Part shown: positions 8,876 through 18,744 of the stretch, piece after piece
How positions within the stretch are numbered: position 1 is the stretch's first letter
How the letters are laid out: each line of letters begins with the position of its first letter
Assembly: GCF_029989365.1 (NCBI RefSeq)
Contig: NZ_JAPRAQ010000021.1
Coordinates: 1 to 64,000 of the forward strand
Direction: 5' to 3'
Length of the DNA: 64,000 bases
Origin: Bradyrhizobium sp. Arg816
GTDB taxonomy: Bacteria; Pseudomonadota; Alphaproteobacteria; Rhizobiales; Xanthobacteraceae
Made by a program: the position numbers and the translations under genes
The notes under the pieces: model-generated
The model's input: only the letters and a program-made list of their open reading frames with translations
The model's database searches: none
Told to the model about the DNA's origin: nothing

Positions 8876-9828
8876 GTCAACTTGATCCTCGGATCGACTA
8901 CCCGGTAAGTCAGATCGACAATGAGACTGGCAAGGACGAATAGGGCCGCGGAGATCAAAACAGCTCCAGAGACAATCGGAACGTCTCGCGAGGACGTCGC
9001 AGCGACAAGGACGCCACCTAGGCCTTGACGGGCGAAAACCACTTCGATCAAAATCGCGCCCGAAAGAAGTCTGCCGAGCGCCCAACCTGATAAAGTAATG
9101 CCGGGCAATGCGGCATGGCGGAGGACATGGCGAAGCCTGACGCCGAAATCACTCATACCCCGCGCCCTTGCGGACGTAACGAACGGCTGCTCGAGCACGC
9201 GCGTGAATTCGTTCTGAACGACTTGTCCGAAAAAGCCCGATAGTTCAAGAGCCAACGCAAGTGTCGGCAGAACGAGCCCAATCGGCGAATTTCCCCCGAT
9301 CACCGGAAAAATGCCTAGCTTTACCGCAAAGAGCACAAGCAGAATTGTGGCTAGCCAGTAAGGCGGCACCGTTGCCAAAAAGACTTGTGTGCCATTGAGC
9401 AGCTTCGACCATATGTTGTCTCTGCCAGCGATGAACAAGGTTGTCAGAATTGCGATAAGCCATGCGATCAACAGCGCAGCGATGGCCAGAACAATCGTGG
9501 GGCCAATCCGTTCCGCAATAATCGCTGCGACAGGCCGATGTTGCTGGTACGACTCGCCAAGATCTCCATGCAGGATCTGCAATATGTATTTGCCGTATTG
9601 AACCGCGAGCGGTTGATCAAAACCATATTTCGCATTGATCGCTGCAAGCTCCGCCGACGACGCCGGCCCGACGTTGCCACTCGTCACATTGATGATGATC
9701 TGGGCGCGGTCACCAGGGAGCACACATTGAATCAAAAACGCAAAGGTTGCGGCAGCCCACACCACGACCACGCCGGAGAATATCCGGCGCGCGAACCAAA
9801 CGATGGGATGATGGGCTACTATCCTCAC
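8872..9828 (-). CDS. ABC transporter permease (DppB type)
   Basis: An inner-membrane permease with six predicted helices and the DppB/OppB features: N-terminal helix ending in CVLPGD, a YGFDQPLAVQYGKY region, and an EAA loop (TSARARGMSDFGVRLRHVLRHAALP). An ATG-initiated frame begins at 9879 inside the preceding gene. The GTG at 9826-9828 is preferred because GGAAG sits about 7 bases ahead of it, directly after the TAA of the solute-binding protein gene. This gives 318 residues, close to family length. It overlaps the next permease by four bases (ATGA). Confidence 0.9.
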   Translation of the reverse strand: MRIVAHHPIVWFARRIFSGVVVVWAAATFAFLIQCVLPGDRAQIIINVTSGNVGPASSAELAAINAKYGFDQPLAVQYGKYILQILHGDLGESYQQHRPVAAIIAERIGPTIVLAIAALLIAWLIAILTTLFIAGRDNIWSKLLNGTQVFLATVPPYWLATILLVLFAVKLGIFPVIGGNSPIGLVLPTLALALELSGFFGQVVQNEFTRVLEQPFVTSARARGMSDFGVRLRHVLRHAALPGITLSGWALGRLLSGAILIEVVFARQGLGGVLVAATSSRDVPIVSGAVLISAALFVLASLIVDLTYRVVDPRIKLT

Positions 9829-9832
9829 TCCG

Positions 9833-11560
9833 TTACTTCCCGTCATCGAAATGAGCGTCATAGAAAACGGGTTCGCCAACCGAGCCGCGGTCTAGCCAAA
9901 CGTCTTTGAGGTTCGGCTTGGTCGCCAACGTTACGTCCAGCACCGTGAGGCCAATCACAGGAGCCTCATCCACGATCTTCCGTTCCGCCTGCTGATAGAG
10001 GGCGGTACGTTGCGCCCCATTGAGTTCCTGCTCCGCCTTTTGAATGGCGTCCCAAAGCGTCAGATCTTGATAGCGTGAGGGATTGAAGCGATTGGTCTCG
10101 CCGTTCTGATCGGGCTTCCACGAGATCCGGAAAATCTCAGCGCCGGGGGCAACCCAATAGAGGAGAACGACCTCATAATCATCGGGTCCGAGGTTTTTTC
10201 CGGCGAAGAAATCAGCCGGATTGGTGGGTTGAAGACGTACGTCAAAACCGGCCTCCCTTGCCTGCTGCTGGATAACTTGCAAGGCTTGCTCGCCATCCGG
10301 CTTCAGAAAAGCGTTCGAATAGGAAATGCGCACGATGAGCGGATTGCCGTTCTTGACACGAACGCCGTTACGATTGCGCTCAGTCCAACCCGCCTGATCA
10401 AGCAGCTGATTGGCCTTCCGAACATCGTATCCATAGGAATGGCCGAGCTCAGGCAGGTATTCCGGCGAGCTCTGACTTAGCGCCCCGTTGCCCTCAAACG
10501 GCAAAGAGCCAAGGAAGGATGTGTCGACCGCGGCCCTTCGGTCAGTAGAATAGGCAAAGGCCTTGCGGACGAGCACGTCGTCAAATGGGGGCCGGGCCGT
10601 ATACAACGCCAAGCGCAGGGGGGTGCCGCCGGTAAGGTGCCGCAATACTGAAAAGCGGGAGTTGGCGTCCTTCCATGCGACAGCCGGGATATCGTATATG
10701 GCATCGGTCTCGCCCGTGATCAGCGAGCCGTATCGGACAGTCTGATCTGGCAGAAACTTCCAGGTGATCCCGTCAACGTAAGCCGGCCCTTGATGTTTTG
10801 CGGTGGCCGGGGCCGAATTGTAGTCGGGATTGCGGCGGAATGTGACTTCTCGCCCATGGCGCCACTTGTCGACAATGAATGGGCCGGAACCGACAGGGTT
10901 CTCGCAATTGACCGCGAGTCCACGTTTGAGCGCCGATGGCGAGAGAATGCCCTGTGAGGATTGGGCGAACACGTTCAGCAAGGGCTGGAACGGCACCTTT
11001 AATTTTACCTGCAACCTCAGAGGAGCAATTGCAGTTGCCGATTCGAAGCTATCGCCAAGATAGGGAGCGGCAGTCGGATTGCGAAGATCGGGGTCGTTGC
11101 TAAGCCATCCGTTGATATTGTCAGCGATAGCCTGCGCATCGAGCGCAGTCCCGTCGGTGAACTTTACTTTCGGCTTTATCTCGAATGTGTACACCTTTTT
11201 GTCGTCGGAGATGCTCCAAGACTCGGCCAGCCATGGCACAATGTTGCCGCCCTCGGTGCGCGCAACCAGATTATCGCTGTACTGACGTTGCAGATACCAT
11301 TGCTGCACCCAGCCCCCGAACAGGCAAGCAGGCTCTTGAAAATGCCCATAACGGATAGCGCCTCCTCGCTTTACGCTGCCGGCTACCCCTTCTTGAGCAT
11401 GAATGCTTGACGGCAGATGCGACAGGCCCAAGAGCACGAGAAGGGTAGCCTTCACGGTTCTTGCTGGATAGTTCGACTTTCCAGTGAATCGCCTCGTTGA
11501 CCGCGCATTCGATAAGTGCATATCCAGGCTCCAAATCATTTGATGTTGAGGAAGCGTCAT
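9833..11560 (-). CDS. ABC transporter solute-binding protein (family 5, peptide/nickel type)
   Basis: A 575-residue exported protein. The N-terminal region has basic residues, a hydrophobic run (ATLLVLLGLSHLP) and a likely signal-peptidase site after SSIHA, with the mature protein near residue 57. The mature chain is of the DppA/OppA/NikA class (SBP_bac_5), with AESWSISDDKKVYTFEI and VGSGPFIVDKW as typical family segments. The ATG overlaps the stop of the upstream monooxygenase gene (ATGA at 11557-11560), which favours this start. The ligand is not predictable from the sequence. The linked flavin monooxygenase suggests a ligand such as an aminopolycarboxylate chelate, a sulfur compound or a small peptide-like molecule, which is inference. 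Confidence 0.9.
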   Translation of the reverse strand: MTLPQHQMIWSLDMHLSNARSTRRFTGKSNYPARTVKATLLVLLGLSHLPSSIHAQEGVAGSVKRGGAIRYGHFQEPACLFGGWVQQWYLQRQYSDNLVARTEGGNIVPWLAESWSISDDKKVYTFEIKPKVKFTDGTALDAQAIADNINGWLSNDPDLRNPTAAPYLGDSFESATAIAPLRLQVKLKVPFQPLLNVFAQSSQGILSPSALKRGLAVNCENPVGSGPFIVDKWRHGREVTFRRNPDYNSAPATAKHQGPAYVDGITWKFLPDQTVRYGSLITGETDAIYDIPAVAWKDANSRFSVLRHLTGGTPLRLALYTARPPFDDVLVRKAFAYSTDRRAAVDTSFLGSLPFEGNGALSQSSPEYLPELGHSYGYDVRKANQLLDQAGWTERNRNGVRVKNGNPLIVRISYSNAFLKPDGEQALQVIQQQAREAGFDVRLQPTNPADFFAGKNLGPDDYEVVLLYWVAPGAEIFRISWKPDQNGETNRFNPSRYQDLTLWDAIQKAEQELNGAQRTALYQQAERKIVDEAPVIGLTVLDVTLATKPNLKDVWLDRGSVGEPVFYDAHFDDGK

Positions 11561-12897
11561 AGCGGTGAGCTAGCTGTGGCTCGTGCCGGCCCGAAAGGAA
11601 TGGAAAGCCCGAGCTGCTCTCGCAGCGTCTGACCCCGATATTCTTTGCGAAAGAGCCCGCGCTTCTGCAGGATGGGCACCACATTGTCGACAAACGCTGA
11701 AGTGCCATCTTTCAGCACGTCCGGAATGATGTTGAAACCATCAACCGCGCCAGCGCGGAACCATGCCTCAATCGAGTCCGCGATCTGCTCGGGCGCACCT
11801 ACGAGCAAGCGGTGGCCAAACGCTTGAACGCTGCTGATGATTTCGCGAACCGTCCGACCTTGACGCGCCAGAGTCTCAATCGTGCGGTGATGACCGACAG
11901 AAAACGGAACATCATCTGCAGTAGGCAAAATCTCCTCCGGGATTGGCCTTTCGAGGCTGAGCTTCTCGACCGCCACACCCATGCTTCGTGCAAGAGCGAC
12001 GATGGCGCGCTCCAGATCGAGCAGTCCGTCAAGGTTTTCCTTCCGACGAGCCGCTTCTTCCTCGGTACCCCCGATACAGGTGACAAGGCCTGGCAGGATG
12101 AGCGGGGCCGCAGGGCGGCCGAATTGCCGAGAGAGCGCGCGCAGGCGCTCTGCCTCCTGCAGAGCCGTTGACAAGTCCCCAGCTGCCGCAAACACGACAT
12201 CTGCACTGCGGGCGCCGAGCCGTAGTCCGGGATCCGAACCGCCCGCCTGAACGATGACTGGGTAGCCTTGGGGCGAGCCGGGATGCGTAAGTGGGCCTCG
12301 GATGCCGAAACTATTGGTAGCGGGATCGAGCAGGCGGAACTGACTCTGATCTGCGTAAACACCCGCAGCCTGATCGGCGATGACCATCTCGCCGCTCCAG
12401 CTGAGCCAGAGAGCACGGACGGTTTCAACGAAGTCCTCGGCGCGTCTGTATCGATCCGCTCGCCCGACTTCTCGACCGCCAAAGTTTGCTACCGTCGCCG
12501 GGCTCGACGTCGTGACCGCGTTCCACGCAACGCGGCCACCGCTGATGACATCAAGCGATTGGAAGCGCCGGGCAAGATTGTATGGTTCGTTGTAGGTAGT
12601 CGACGCCGTCGCAATCAGGCCAATTCGCTCCGTTTCACGTGCAATCACAGCGAGAACCAGCGTCGGTTCGAGCCCATTAAGCGGTGGCTGGTGCGTAATG
12701 TCGGAACTTATCGCAGGGGTATCGGCCAGAAATACAGCATCCAGCAGACCACGCTCCGCAACCTTCGCAGCGCGGACGTAGTGCTCGATGTCGAAAAAGG
12801 CGCTTGGATTTGTGCCCGGCCAGCGCCACGCCGCGAAATGACCACCGGCACCATGAAGATTTAAGCCAAGATGAAGCATGGAGTTACCCGAAGACAT
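11557..12897 (-). CDS. Flavin-dependent monooxygenase of the NtaA/SnaA/DszA (luciferase-like) family
   Basis: About 446 residues from MSSGNSMLHLGL. The frame continues upstream to 13065 but that extension is not protein-like. Family features: LNLHGAGGHFAAWRWPG at the N-terminus, ERGLLDAVFLADTP, the ATASTTYNEPYNLARRFQSLD block, GGRVAWNAVTTS and HPGSPQGYPVIVQAGGSDPG. These two-component enzymes use FMNH2 supplied by a separate reductase to oxidise substrates such as nitrilotriacetate, pristinamycin or dibenzothiophene sulfone; no reductase gene is seen nearby. First gene of an operon with a complete family-5 ABC importer, suggesting that the importer brings in the compound this enzyme attacks. 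Confidence 0.9.
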   Translation of the reverse strand: MSSGNSMLHLGLNLHGAGGHFAAWRWPGTNPSAFFDIEHYVRAAKVAERGLLDAVFLADTPAISSDITHQPPLNGLEPTLVLAVIARETERIGLIATASTTYNEPYNLARRFQSLDVISGGRVAWNAVTTSSPATVANFGGREVGRADRYRRAEDFVETVRALWLSWSGEMVIADQAAGVYADQSQFRLLDPATNSFGIRGPLTHPGSPQGYPVIVQAGGSDPGLRLGARSADVVFAAAGDLSTALQEAERLRALSRQFGRPAAPLILPGLVTCIGGTEEEAARRKENLDGLLDLERAIVALARSMGVAVEKLSLERPIPEEILPTADDVPFSVGHHRTIETLARQGRTVREIISSVQAFGHRLLVGAPEQIADSIEAWFRAGAVDGFNIIPDVLKDGTSAFVDNVVPILQKRGLFRKEYRGQTLREQLGLSIPFGPARATASSPL

Positions 12898-15246
12898 CGC
12901 AGCCCCTCGTGCGGCGGCCTCTGAGCTGCTTGGTGGGCCTTGTGGACAAGTCGATCTCGGCAGCCAGCCTGCGCTTTCTCGCAAGCTCACCCTGCATGTG
13001 CTCCGGGCATTCAATTTGAGGGATAGACAACAAACAGTCGGATGATGTGAGAAGAATGTCACCAAAGAAGCTTTTGTTAGGTCTTGCGATCTTCTCCGAG
13101 CGGGCGCGGCCGAGAAGAGCTTCGATCACGCTGGTTGCCGATTGGCGCCAACGTGACAGCTTGTTTCCAGCGGCTGGTTGCTTCCACACTAGTACACTCA
13201 CATCGGCTCTCCAGAATTCATCAAGAAGCCAGCTCCTTTTCAGGAAGATGTTTTGGATGACATTCGCGATCGAAACGTTTGGACTCCCGACCGGGCGAGC
13301 AATGATCAAGCTAGAGGATCTTTAGAGGTCCAGACCCCGCAAACGCAATAGTTGAGTATTTCAATCTACTATCGTCTGTTGGCATCCTCTTCTATTGCGA
13401 TGCCTATCTTTCCATCGCTTAACCCAAATGGTCTCTGATCAGGCTCACCGAAAACGCGCTGCCTGATTGCAGCGGCTTCAATTGGCAGCGCCGGCTCGAA
13501 GCGAACGACATCAATTGATGCGTTCGAGAACACACGACAGATTTGGCGCGACATTGTTGATCAACCGCTTGCTGCCCCGTTGCAAAGCGACATCCGATCA
13601 ATAAGGCCGCGCCAAGCCAACCATCTAATAATGCGGTGAAACATTCCAGATTCTCGATGCCTCGTAAGGCAACGCTTGGAAGTTGAACTCTCTTCTGCAC
13701 CACCCGTGCTGCCTGCTGCATTCGAGGATGCTACGGACCTTCGGTTGATTATCTTGCAGGTGCCGCATCGTCCTCGCGTTTTCTATCGGTATGATGACCG
13801 AGCGCGACTTTGCGAGAATGCCCGTCGTCACGGCTCCTTCTCGTGAGCGCGCCGATACGTGCACGGATTCAATTACCTTTGGACATAGGCCACCTCAGAG
13901 CGTCAAAAATAACCCGCATCAACGTTCACGAAATCACGCAGTTGGGTATTGGAGCGCGTCACTTATCGGCACATGAGGTGGGGCGCGCCTCTCGTGATGA
14001 ATCGCGGGCTATCAGCTTCAACAATGCCAGATCGAATCGCCTGCCCAGCGTCGAGGTCTGCGGCCATCATCGGCGAGGGAGATCACGAACGACACGCGCC
14101 GCGCCAGCTTGGTGGCCGACACGCAGCCCCGGCGTTCTGACCTAAGCCATCACCGTCCTGCTGCCGTCCTGCCACTAGCAACAGGGGTGCAACCCGCGAG
14201 CGCCAACAGCCGCTTCCTTCGGGCATCGCAGCGGCCAACTGGCCGCTTTGGATCGCCCCAGGAAGACTAATGATACTCTAATTTTCATTCATCGGGTGCG
14301 GCACCACTTATTCAGTGGTTCAGGAGCAGGCCTCCGCCGCTTTGAATAGCTCAGGCCTTTTTAGCTGTACGCGTTGCGGGAACCCCGTCCATCACTGGTC
14401 TGGGATCTATCGCTACTTTGACTGGAATCGCGTCGGGCCCGGAGGATGGGAAGGAGGAGCCGATACGACCGACTGCGCAGATCGAGGTCCTTTTGTTCGG
14501 CTGCGCCTGCAGGCCACACCACAAGGCTTTCGCCACGATATGGTTGTTAGGCGCGACCAACCTTGTGGTGCACGTGTGACATTGGCTGCAAGCGTCAACG
14601 CCCCATTTTGTCTTTCCGAGCTGAGGCACCCGTGCGCCGGTTCGTCGCCGCCGCGGCTTTCATGCGAGCCGAATCGTTCGTGGCCTTGCCAGTCTGGTCG
14701 GCAATCCAACGTCTCGCGGCCGCGCAGCCCCTTGATATTGTGAGTTTTGGCTATTCCGCGCGTGTTGCGGATGCCTGGATCGAAGTAGCATCGCGCGGGT
14801 CTTGTTGGCGACCAGCGCCCGGCGGGCCCACGCGAATCCTCGCGCCCATCAGCAATCCCAACAGAGCACAATGAGCTCCACGCCACGCCGGCGCGGTCAC
14901 GAGCCCGATGGCTGCGACGAGATCGGCTGTTCGGACCAGAGCTAGCGTCTCGAGTAACGTTTCAAGGACATCGACTCGCAGCCGATGCAAGCTGGCCTCG
15001 GCAGACTTCCTCACGCAGCTCTGGCTCAAAATCTGAAAGAGAAGAAGGAGCTGGATCCCGGTCAGTCCCACGTATGCCCTCAACATACCGACCCGTTCGA
15101 GAACCAGATCCAATCCAGTTTTAGACATTCGCGCGCGCCTCTGTCGCTGATCCTTATCGGATCAACTTTGTCCGAATGATATCGACAGAGGCCCAAAGGG
15201 AGACGGGAATGGACCCAATTGACAACGTCAACCATGCGCGGCTCAG
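12898..15246. other. 2.3-kb gene-poor stretch
   Basis: Upstream of the monooxygenase operon no gene is convincing. Short frames at 13369-13554 (minus), 14563-14874 (plus) and 14751-15128 (minus) have no ribosome site or recognisable motif. The last is somewhat hydrophobic and could be a remnant. This is the kind of eroded spacer common in symbiosis islands. Confidence 0.35.
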
Positions 15247-16180
15247 ATGAATTACGTCGAGCCGCGACAGGAAGAGACAGCGCAAGCAGACTTTGATCAG
15301 CGGCGTAGAGAACCACAGCCAATCCTCCCAACATCAGCTTCACCCGGGGCTGGATCGCCCCGGACTGCAACGGATGGCAATAAGAGAGCGCAGGCTATCC
15401 AGGAGAACGAACGGTGCGCAGCTGCATCCTTTGTGAGAACGCGCGCTCAGCTTGCCGCAACGCTGACCTGCGCGAATATTGCGGAAATCGAACTCGCTGC
15501 GCAAAGGTTAGCACAATGGTCAAGAGCGACTGGGCCGTCGGCCGACGGCGTCGATAGTGGCCGCCTCTACGACGACGTGGTGACATCTTCGTACGCGGAG
15601 CTGCAGCGCTTTCAAGACCACGCCAGCCATTGCAAGCACATGGGTTGGACCGTCAAAGCGCGATGGCCCATTTGCGTTCCATGGCGGCTTTGCGTTACGA
15701 CGCCGCCCCCTGGAATATCTGGGGAGGCCAACGACTTGATCTGGGTCGCGCAGCGGCAGAGCACATGAGGGGCGATACCAGTTCTTCGCCTTTTGTATTA
15801 CTGTCCGAGGAGGCCCTACAACTGCTCCTTTCGCCGGACGACGACAACGAGTATGGCGCCAAAGCAATCGCGGAAACGCGAATGAGCTGCACAGCTACAC
15901 GGTGCCGAGGGTCACCATTTGGACGGCCGAAGATCGTCAGTATTCTTGAGGACGGGACTGAGAATGATGAACCCAATCTGGCATGGGTGAGCGATACCCC
16001 AACTGAGGAGCGCGAGGTACTGTTTCTGGGCGGGAATCTAGCTGACTATCGGACCGCTAGCGCATCGAATCCATACAAAGTCAGGGACAAAAGGCTGAGG
16101 GTAGAGGCTGCGCATTTGTCTTTTCCGACGCTCGGAAAAATCGAAATCAGCGTTCGCGCCATCTATAACACTCCGGTCCG
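15247..16180 (+). pseudogene. Decayed NopP-like effector gene, copy 1
   Basis: Frame 15247 encodes SFVRTRAQLAATLT, then an E/A-rich helix, RLYDDVVTSSYAELQ. The match then jumps to the frame around 15730 (SPFVLLSEEALQLL), briefly to a third (TVPRVTIWTAED, about 15897-15932) and back (EEREVLFLGGNLADYRTASASNPYK, about 16001-16078). The same ordered blocks occur in the second copy at 20513-21506 (SFVSARAQLAATLT, RLFDEVV, SPFVSLVEDPAKLA, PTVWTPED, ATYRTASEANPYK), so both descend from one gene. The order and wording resemble my recollection of the phosphorylated rhizobial effector NopP (about 270 aa), but the name needs a database match. At least two frameshifts separate the blocks. No tts box or plausible N-terminus is seen for this copy. 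Ends are approximate. Confidence 0.5.
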
Positions 16181-16327
16181 ACTGGCCAGTGGGGGCTGGC
16201 CGCGTACTGCACTTGGACAATCAGAGTTTCAGCCGAAAGCTGTACCGTCTTTGCATTCGCCGCACTTGTCGTGAGGTTGGAAAGGCACTTGCCCGCCATC
16301 ATTCATTCTATCTTTCCGCCCGGCCAC

Positions 16328-16359
16328 GTCAGGTTTTGGAAAGCTAACGTGAGTAGCGA
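16328..16359 (+). promoter_or_regulatory. tts box (TtsI-binding promoter) of the repeat effector gene
   Basis: GTCAGGTTTTGGAAAGCTAA followed by CGTGAG matches the rhizobial tts-box pattern GTCAGnTTnTCGAAAGCTAA, with TG for TC in the middle, as also seen in the nopX box. It ends about 15 bases before the start codon at 16375, an unusually short distance, so the transcript would have a very short leader. Confidence 0.8.
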
Positions 16360-16374
16360 AAGAACGAGGAAGCG

Positions 16375-18723
16375 ATGCCAGTGGACTGCACCATGGACCG
16401 ATACAACGCGATCAACCCAGCCGATAAAGATTCCGCTGCGTCAGATACCACCGTGGAGCAGCCGCAACAACCGCAAGCGGCGTTTGAGCAACACTTGGGA
16501 GAGGTGCGACAGCTCGGCCCGCTATATCCCCATAGCGATCTTTATGACATCACCGAAGAAGACGATCGCCTCATCCAAGCAGCGTCTGGTGCTGCCCTTG
16601 ACCGAGGGCCACCGCCGAATGCGACCACCATCGAAATTTACGACCGTCGGCTTCGCAAATTGGCTGAGGCGCTGAAGCAGTCTGGTCAGTCGATTGCTGA
16701 GCTCGATGACGATACGTTGCTCGACCGCTCCAAGAAGCTACTGCCAAAAGACAAGGTCATCGCCCCTGCATTGTCAATGGTTAGTAGGTACCGCGAGCCC
16801 AGCGACAGCGCTCCGGCCCTCACAACACATTATCGTCCGTCCAAGGAAGACGCGAGCCTCATCAGAAAGGCCACCGAGGCGGGCTTTGGTCGAGTAATCG
16901 AAGCAAAAACCGCCGCAAATTATGCTAGCAGTCTTCGGAAGCTAGCGGCAGCACTGAGACCTTTGTCAGTTGCTAAGCTCAGTCACAAAGCGCTGCTCGG
17001 CCATGCCGACGCTTTGTTTCCGAAGGACAAGAAACTCATCTCCTCGTTGAACAGGCTGAGTGACTACCGCCGGATCGCCGGGCAGGACAATACGGGGGCT
17101 GACGGAGGCAACTCGCGCCAGCCAATACAGCCGGACGCCGATTTGCCCGTGCAGCTTTTCGATCATGAGCAGCCTTTGGGGAACGCTGCGGACCAAGGCG
17201 GCTCATTGCCGGCCCACGGTTTCAATGCTACGCGGGTTTGGGAGGGAACGGGTTTAACCCTTCATTCTCCCGTGCAACGTGTCGCCCAGGATGTGCTTTT
17301 CGACGCTGTGCGCCGAAGCGAAGTGCCTCCACGTGCCAGCTTCGATGCGCCGATACTTTGGCGGGGAATGCGTGCCGCCGCCCCCTCGCCCGTGCAGAGT
17401 TTTGCTCAGGAAGCGCCTTTCGATGCCGCGGATCGCGAGGGCCTGCTGCCAGCGACATCCTTCGATGCACCAGTGCTTTGGCCAACCACGCGTTCAGTCA
17501 CCCACTCGCCCGTGCAAAGTGTCGCCCAGGAAGAGCTTTTCGATGCCGCGGATCGCGAGCGCCTACTGCCAGCCGCGCCCTTCGATGCACCCGTGCTTTG
17601 GCCAACCACGAGTTCAGTGACCCACTCGCCCGCGCAAAGTGTCGTCCAGGAAGAGCTTTTCGATGCCGCGGATCGAGACGGGTCTGCGCCTGCTGTCAAT
17701 CTGGATGCGTCCAAGTTATGGACAACAATGGGGTCGCCCCCCCAAAGCGTCGGCCGAGCGGATCCTTTCGATGCCGTGATCTGGCAGCCCAGCTCACGGT
17801 CGCAGAATCCCGCCTCTGAAGAGGACTTTGGGAGGATGATGCATCAAGATGGTGCGACCCCGGCAACACATGATCCAATGTCCACCGCAGCCGAAGAGAG
17901 CTTTGATGCCTCTTTGGCCGTTCCCGAGGATTTCTCCCATGGCACCCAGGCCGCGCCGGATATGATGCGCTCCAGGCTCAGCCGCTGGGGTCTGTTGCCG
18001 GATGCAGCACAGCGGGTAAAGACCTACGACATTCACGGTGAACGCTATACGGCCGTGCTAGGACCGCGTGGGCGCAATGATGTTCAGCTCATCCATCTGC
18101 GGTCTCCTGCTATCGGCGATACGTTTGATGTTTCGTTCGCCGTGCCCAAGGATTTTTCGCATGGCACCCAGTTGGCCCCCGAAATGTTGCTTTCCACGTT
18201 GGGCAAGTGGGACTTCTTGCCTAATGGAGAACGTCCGGTCATGAACTATGAGATTGGCGGCGATCGCTACACGGCCGTGTTGGGACCGAGAGGATCCAAC
18301 GACGTTCAACTCATTCATCACCCAAGGCTCGCTTTGCCGGGTGAAGCTGTGCTTGTAACGCCGACGGCTCCCCCGCATGCCTACGGCGGCCTTGCACCTG
18401 GGTTTAGTCCGCTCTCCTCGTTCGAATTGCGAAAGGACGCTCCTTTGGCGCCGGCGCCAAACATTCCACTGCCGTCTGCCGCACCGGGATCGGGCCATCA
18501 ACCGTCCCCGCAAGTGCCTGAACTCGGAGAGTTGTTCGGCGACGACTGGAGGCACGGCCCCCAAGAGGCTTCGCCTCTCGTGATCGACATGCTCCAAAAC
18601 CTGGGCCTTCTGCCAAGCCAGGAGGTCCCAATGACCCGTTTTCTGATCCACAGTCAGCCCTACACGGCCGAAAGCCTACCCGGTGGCCGCGTTCTTCTCT
18701 TTCATCGGCCGCAAATTGGCTGA
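16375..18723 (+). CDS. Candidate type III effector built from three kinds of tandem repeat (782 aa)
   Basis: The ATG at 16375 follows GAGGAAGC. Three repeat classes are visible. Residues about 58-141 and 153-233 are two helical modules sharing LRKLA.AL..L.., LL....LFPKDK.I, L.RLS.YR. Residues 270-465 hold five units of 40 residues (last one 36) of the form DAADRExLLPAxxFDAPVLWPTT..VTHSPVQSVAQEELF, with copies 3 and 4 nearly identical in DNA. Residues about 510-645 and 715-780 hold three copies of a module with DFSHGTQ.AP.ML, LG.W..LP and YTAVLGPRG.NDVQLIH. There is no signal peptide or transmembrane segment, and the N-terminus is polar and Gln/Ser-rich, as in T3SS substrates. A tts box lies directly upstream. 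Biochemical function unknown; I do not assign a Nop name. Confidence 0.8.
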   Translation: MPVDCTMDRYNAINPADKDSAASDTTVEQPQQPQAAFEQHLGEVRQLGPLYPHSDLYDITEEDDRLIQAASGAALDRGPPPNATTIEIYDRRLRKLAEALKQSGQSIAELDDDTLLDRSKKLLPKDKVIAPALSMVSRYREPSDSAPALTTHYRPSKEDASLIRKATEAGFGRVIEAKTAANYASSLRKLAAALRPLSVAKLSHKALLGHADALFPKDKKLISSLNRLSDYRRIAGQDNTGADGGNSRQPIQPDADLPVQLFDHEQPLGNAADQGGSLPAHGFNATRVWEGTGLTLHSPVQRVAQDVLFDAVRRSEVPPRASFDAPILWRGMRAAAPSPVQSFAQEAPFDAADREGLLPATSFDAPVLWPTTRSVTHSPVQSVAQEELFDAADRERLLPAAPFDAPVLWPTTSSVTHSPAQSVVQEELFDAADRDGSAPAVNLDASKLWTTMGSPPQSVGRADPFDAVIWQPSSRSQNPASEEDFGRMMHQDGATPATHDPMSTAAEESFDASLAVPEDFSHGTQAAPDMMRSRLSRWGLLPDAAQRVKTYDIHGERYTAVLGPRGRNDVQLIHLRSPAIGDTFDVSFAVPKDFSHGTQLAPEMLLSTLGKWDFLPNGERPVMNYEIGGDRYTAVLGPRGSNDVQLIHHPRLALPGEAVLVTPTAPPHAYGGLAPGFSPLSSFELRKDAPLAPAPNIPLPSAAPGSGHQPSPQVPELGELFGDDWRHGPQEASPLVIDMLQNLGLLPSQEVPMTRFLIHSQPYTAESLPGGRVLLFHRPQIG

Positions 18724-18725
18724 AC

Positions 18726-18744
18726 GAGGTGCTTTCGGCACCTC
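18726..18744 (+). terminator. Hairpin just behind the repeat effector gene
   Basis: GAGGTGC-tttcg-GCACCTC is a perfect 7-bp inverted repeat starting three bases after the TGA. No T-run follows, so it may act as an RNA-stabilising 3' stem rather than a classical terminator. Confidence 0.4.

Noticed and set aside
12898..15246. Possible IS remnants in the gene-poor stretch
   Set aside because: No transposase motif or terminal inverted repeat could be identified by eye.
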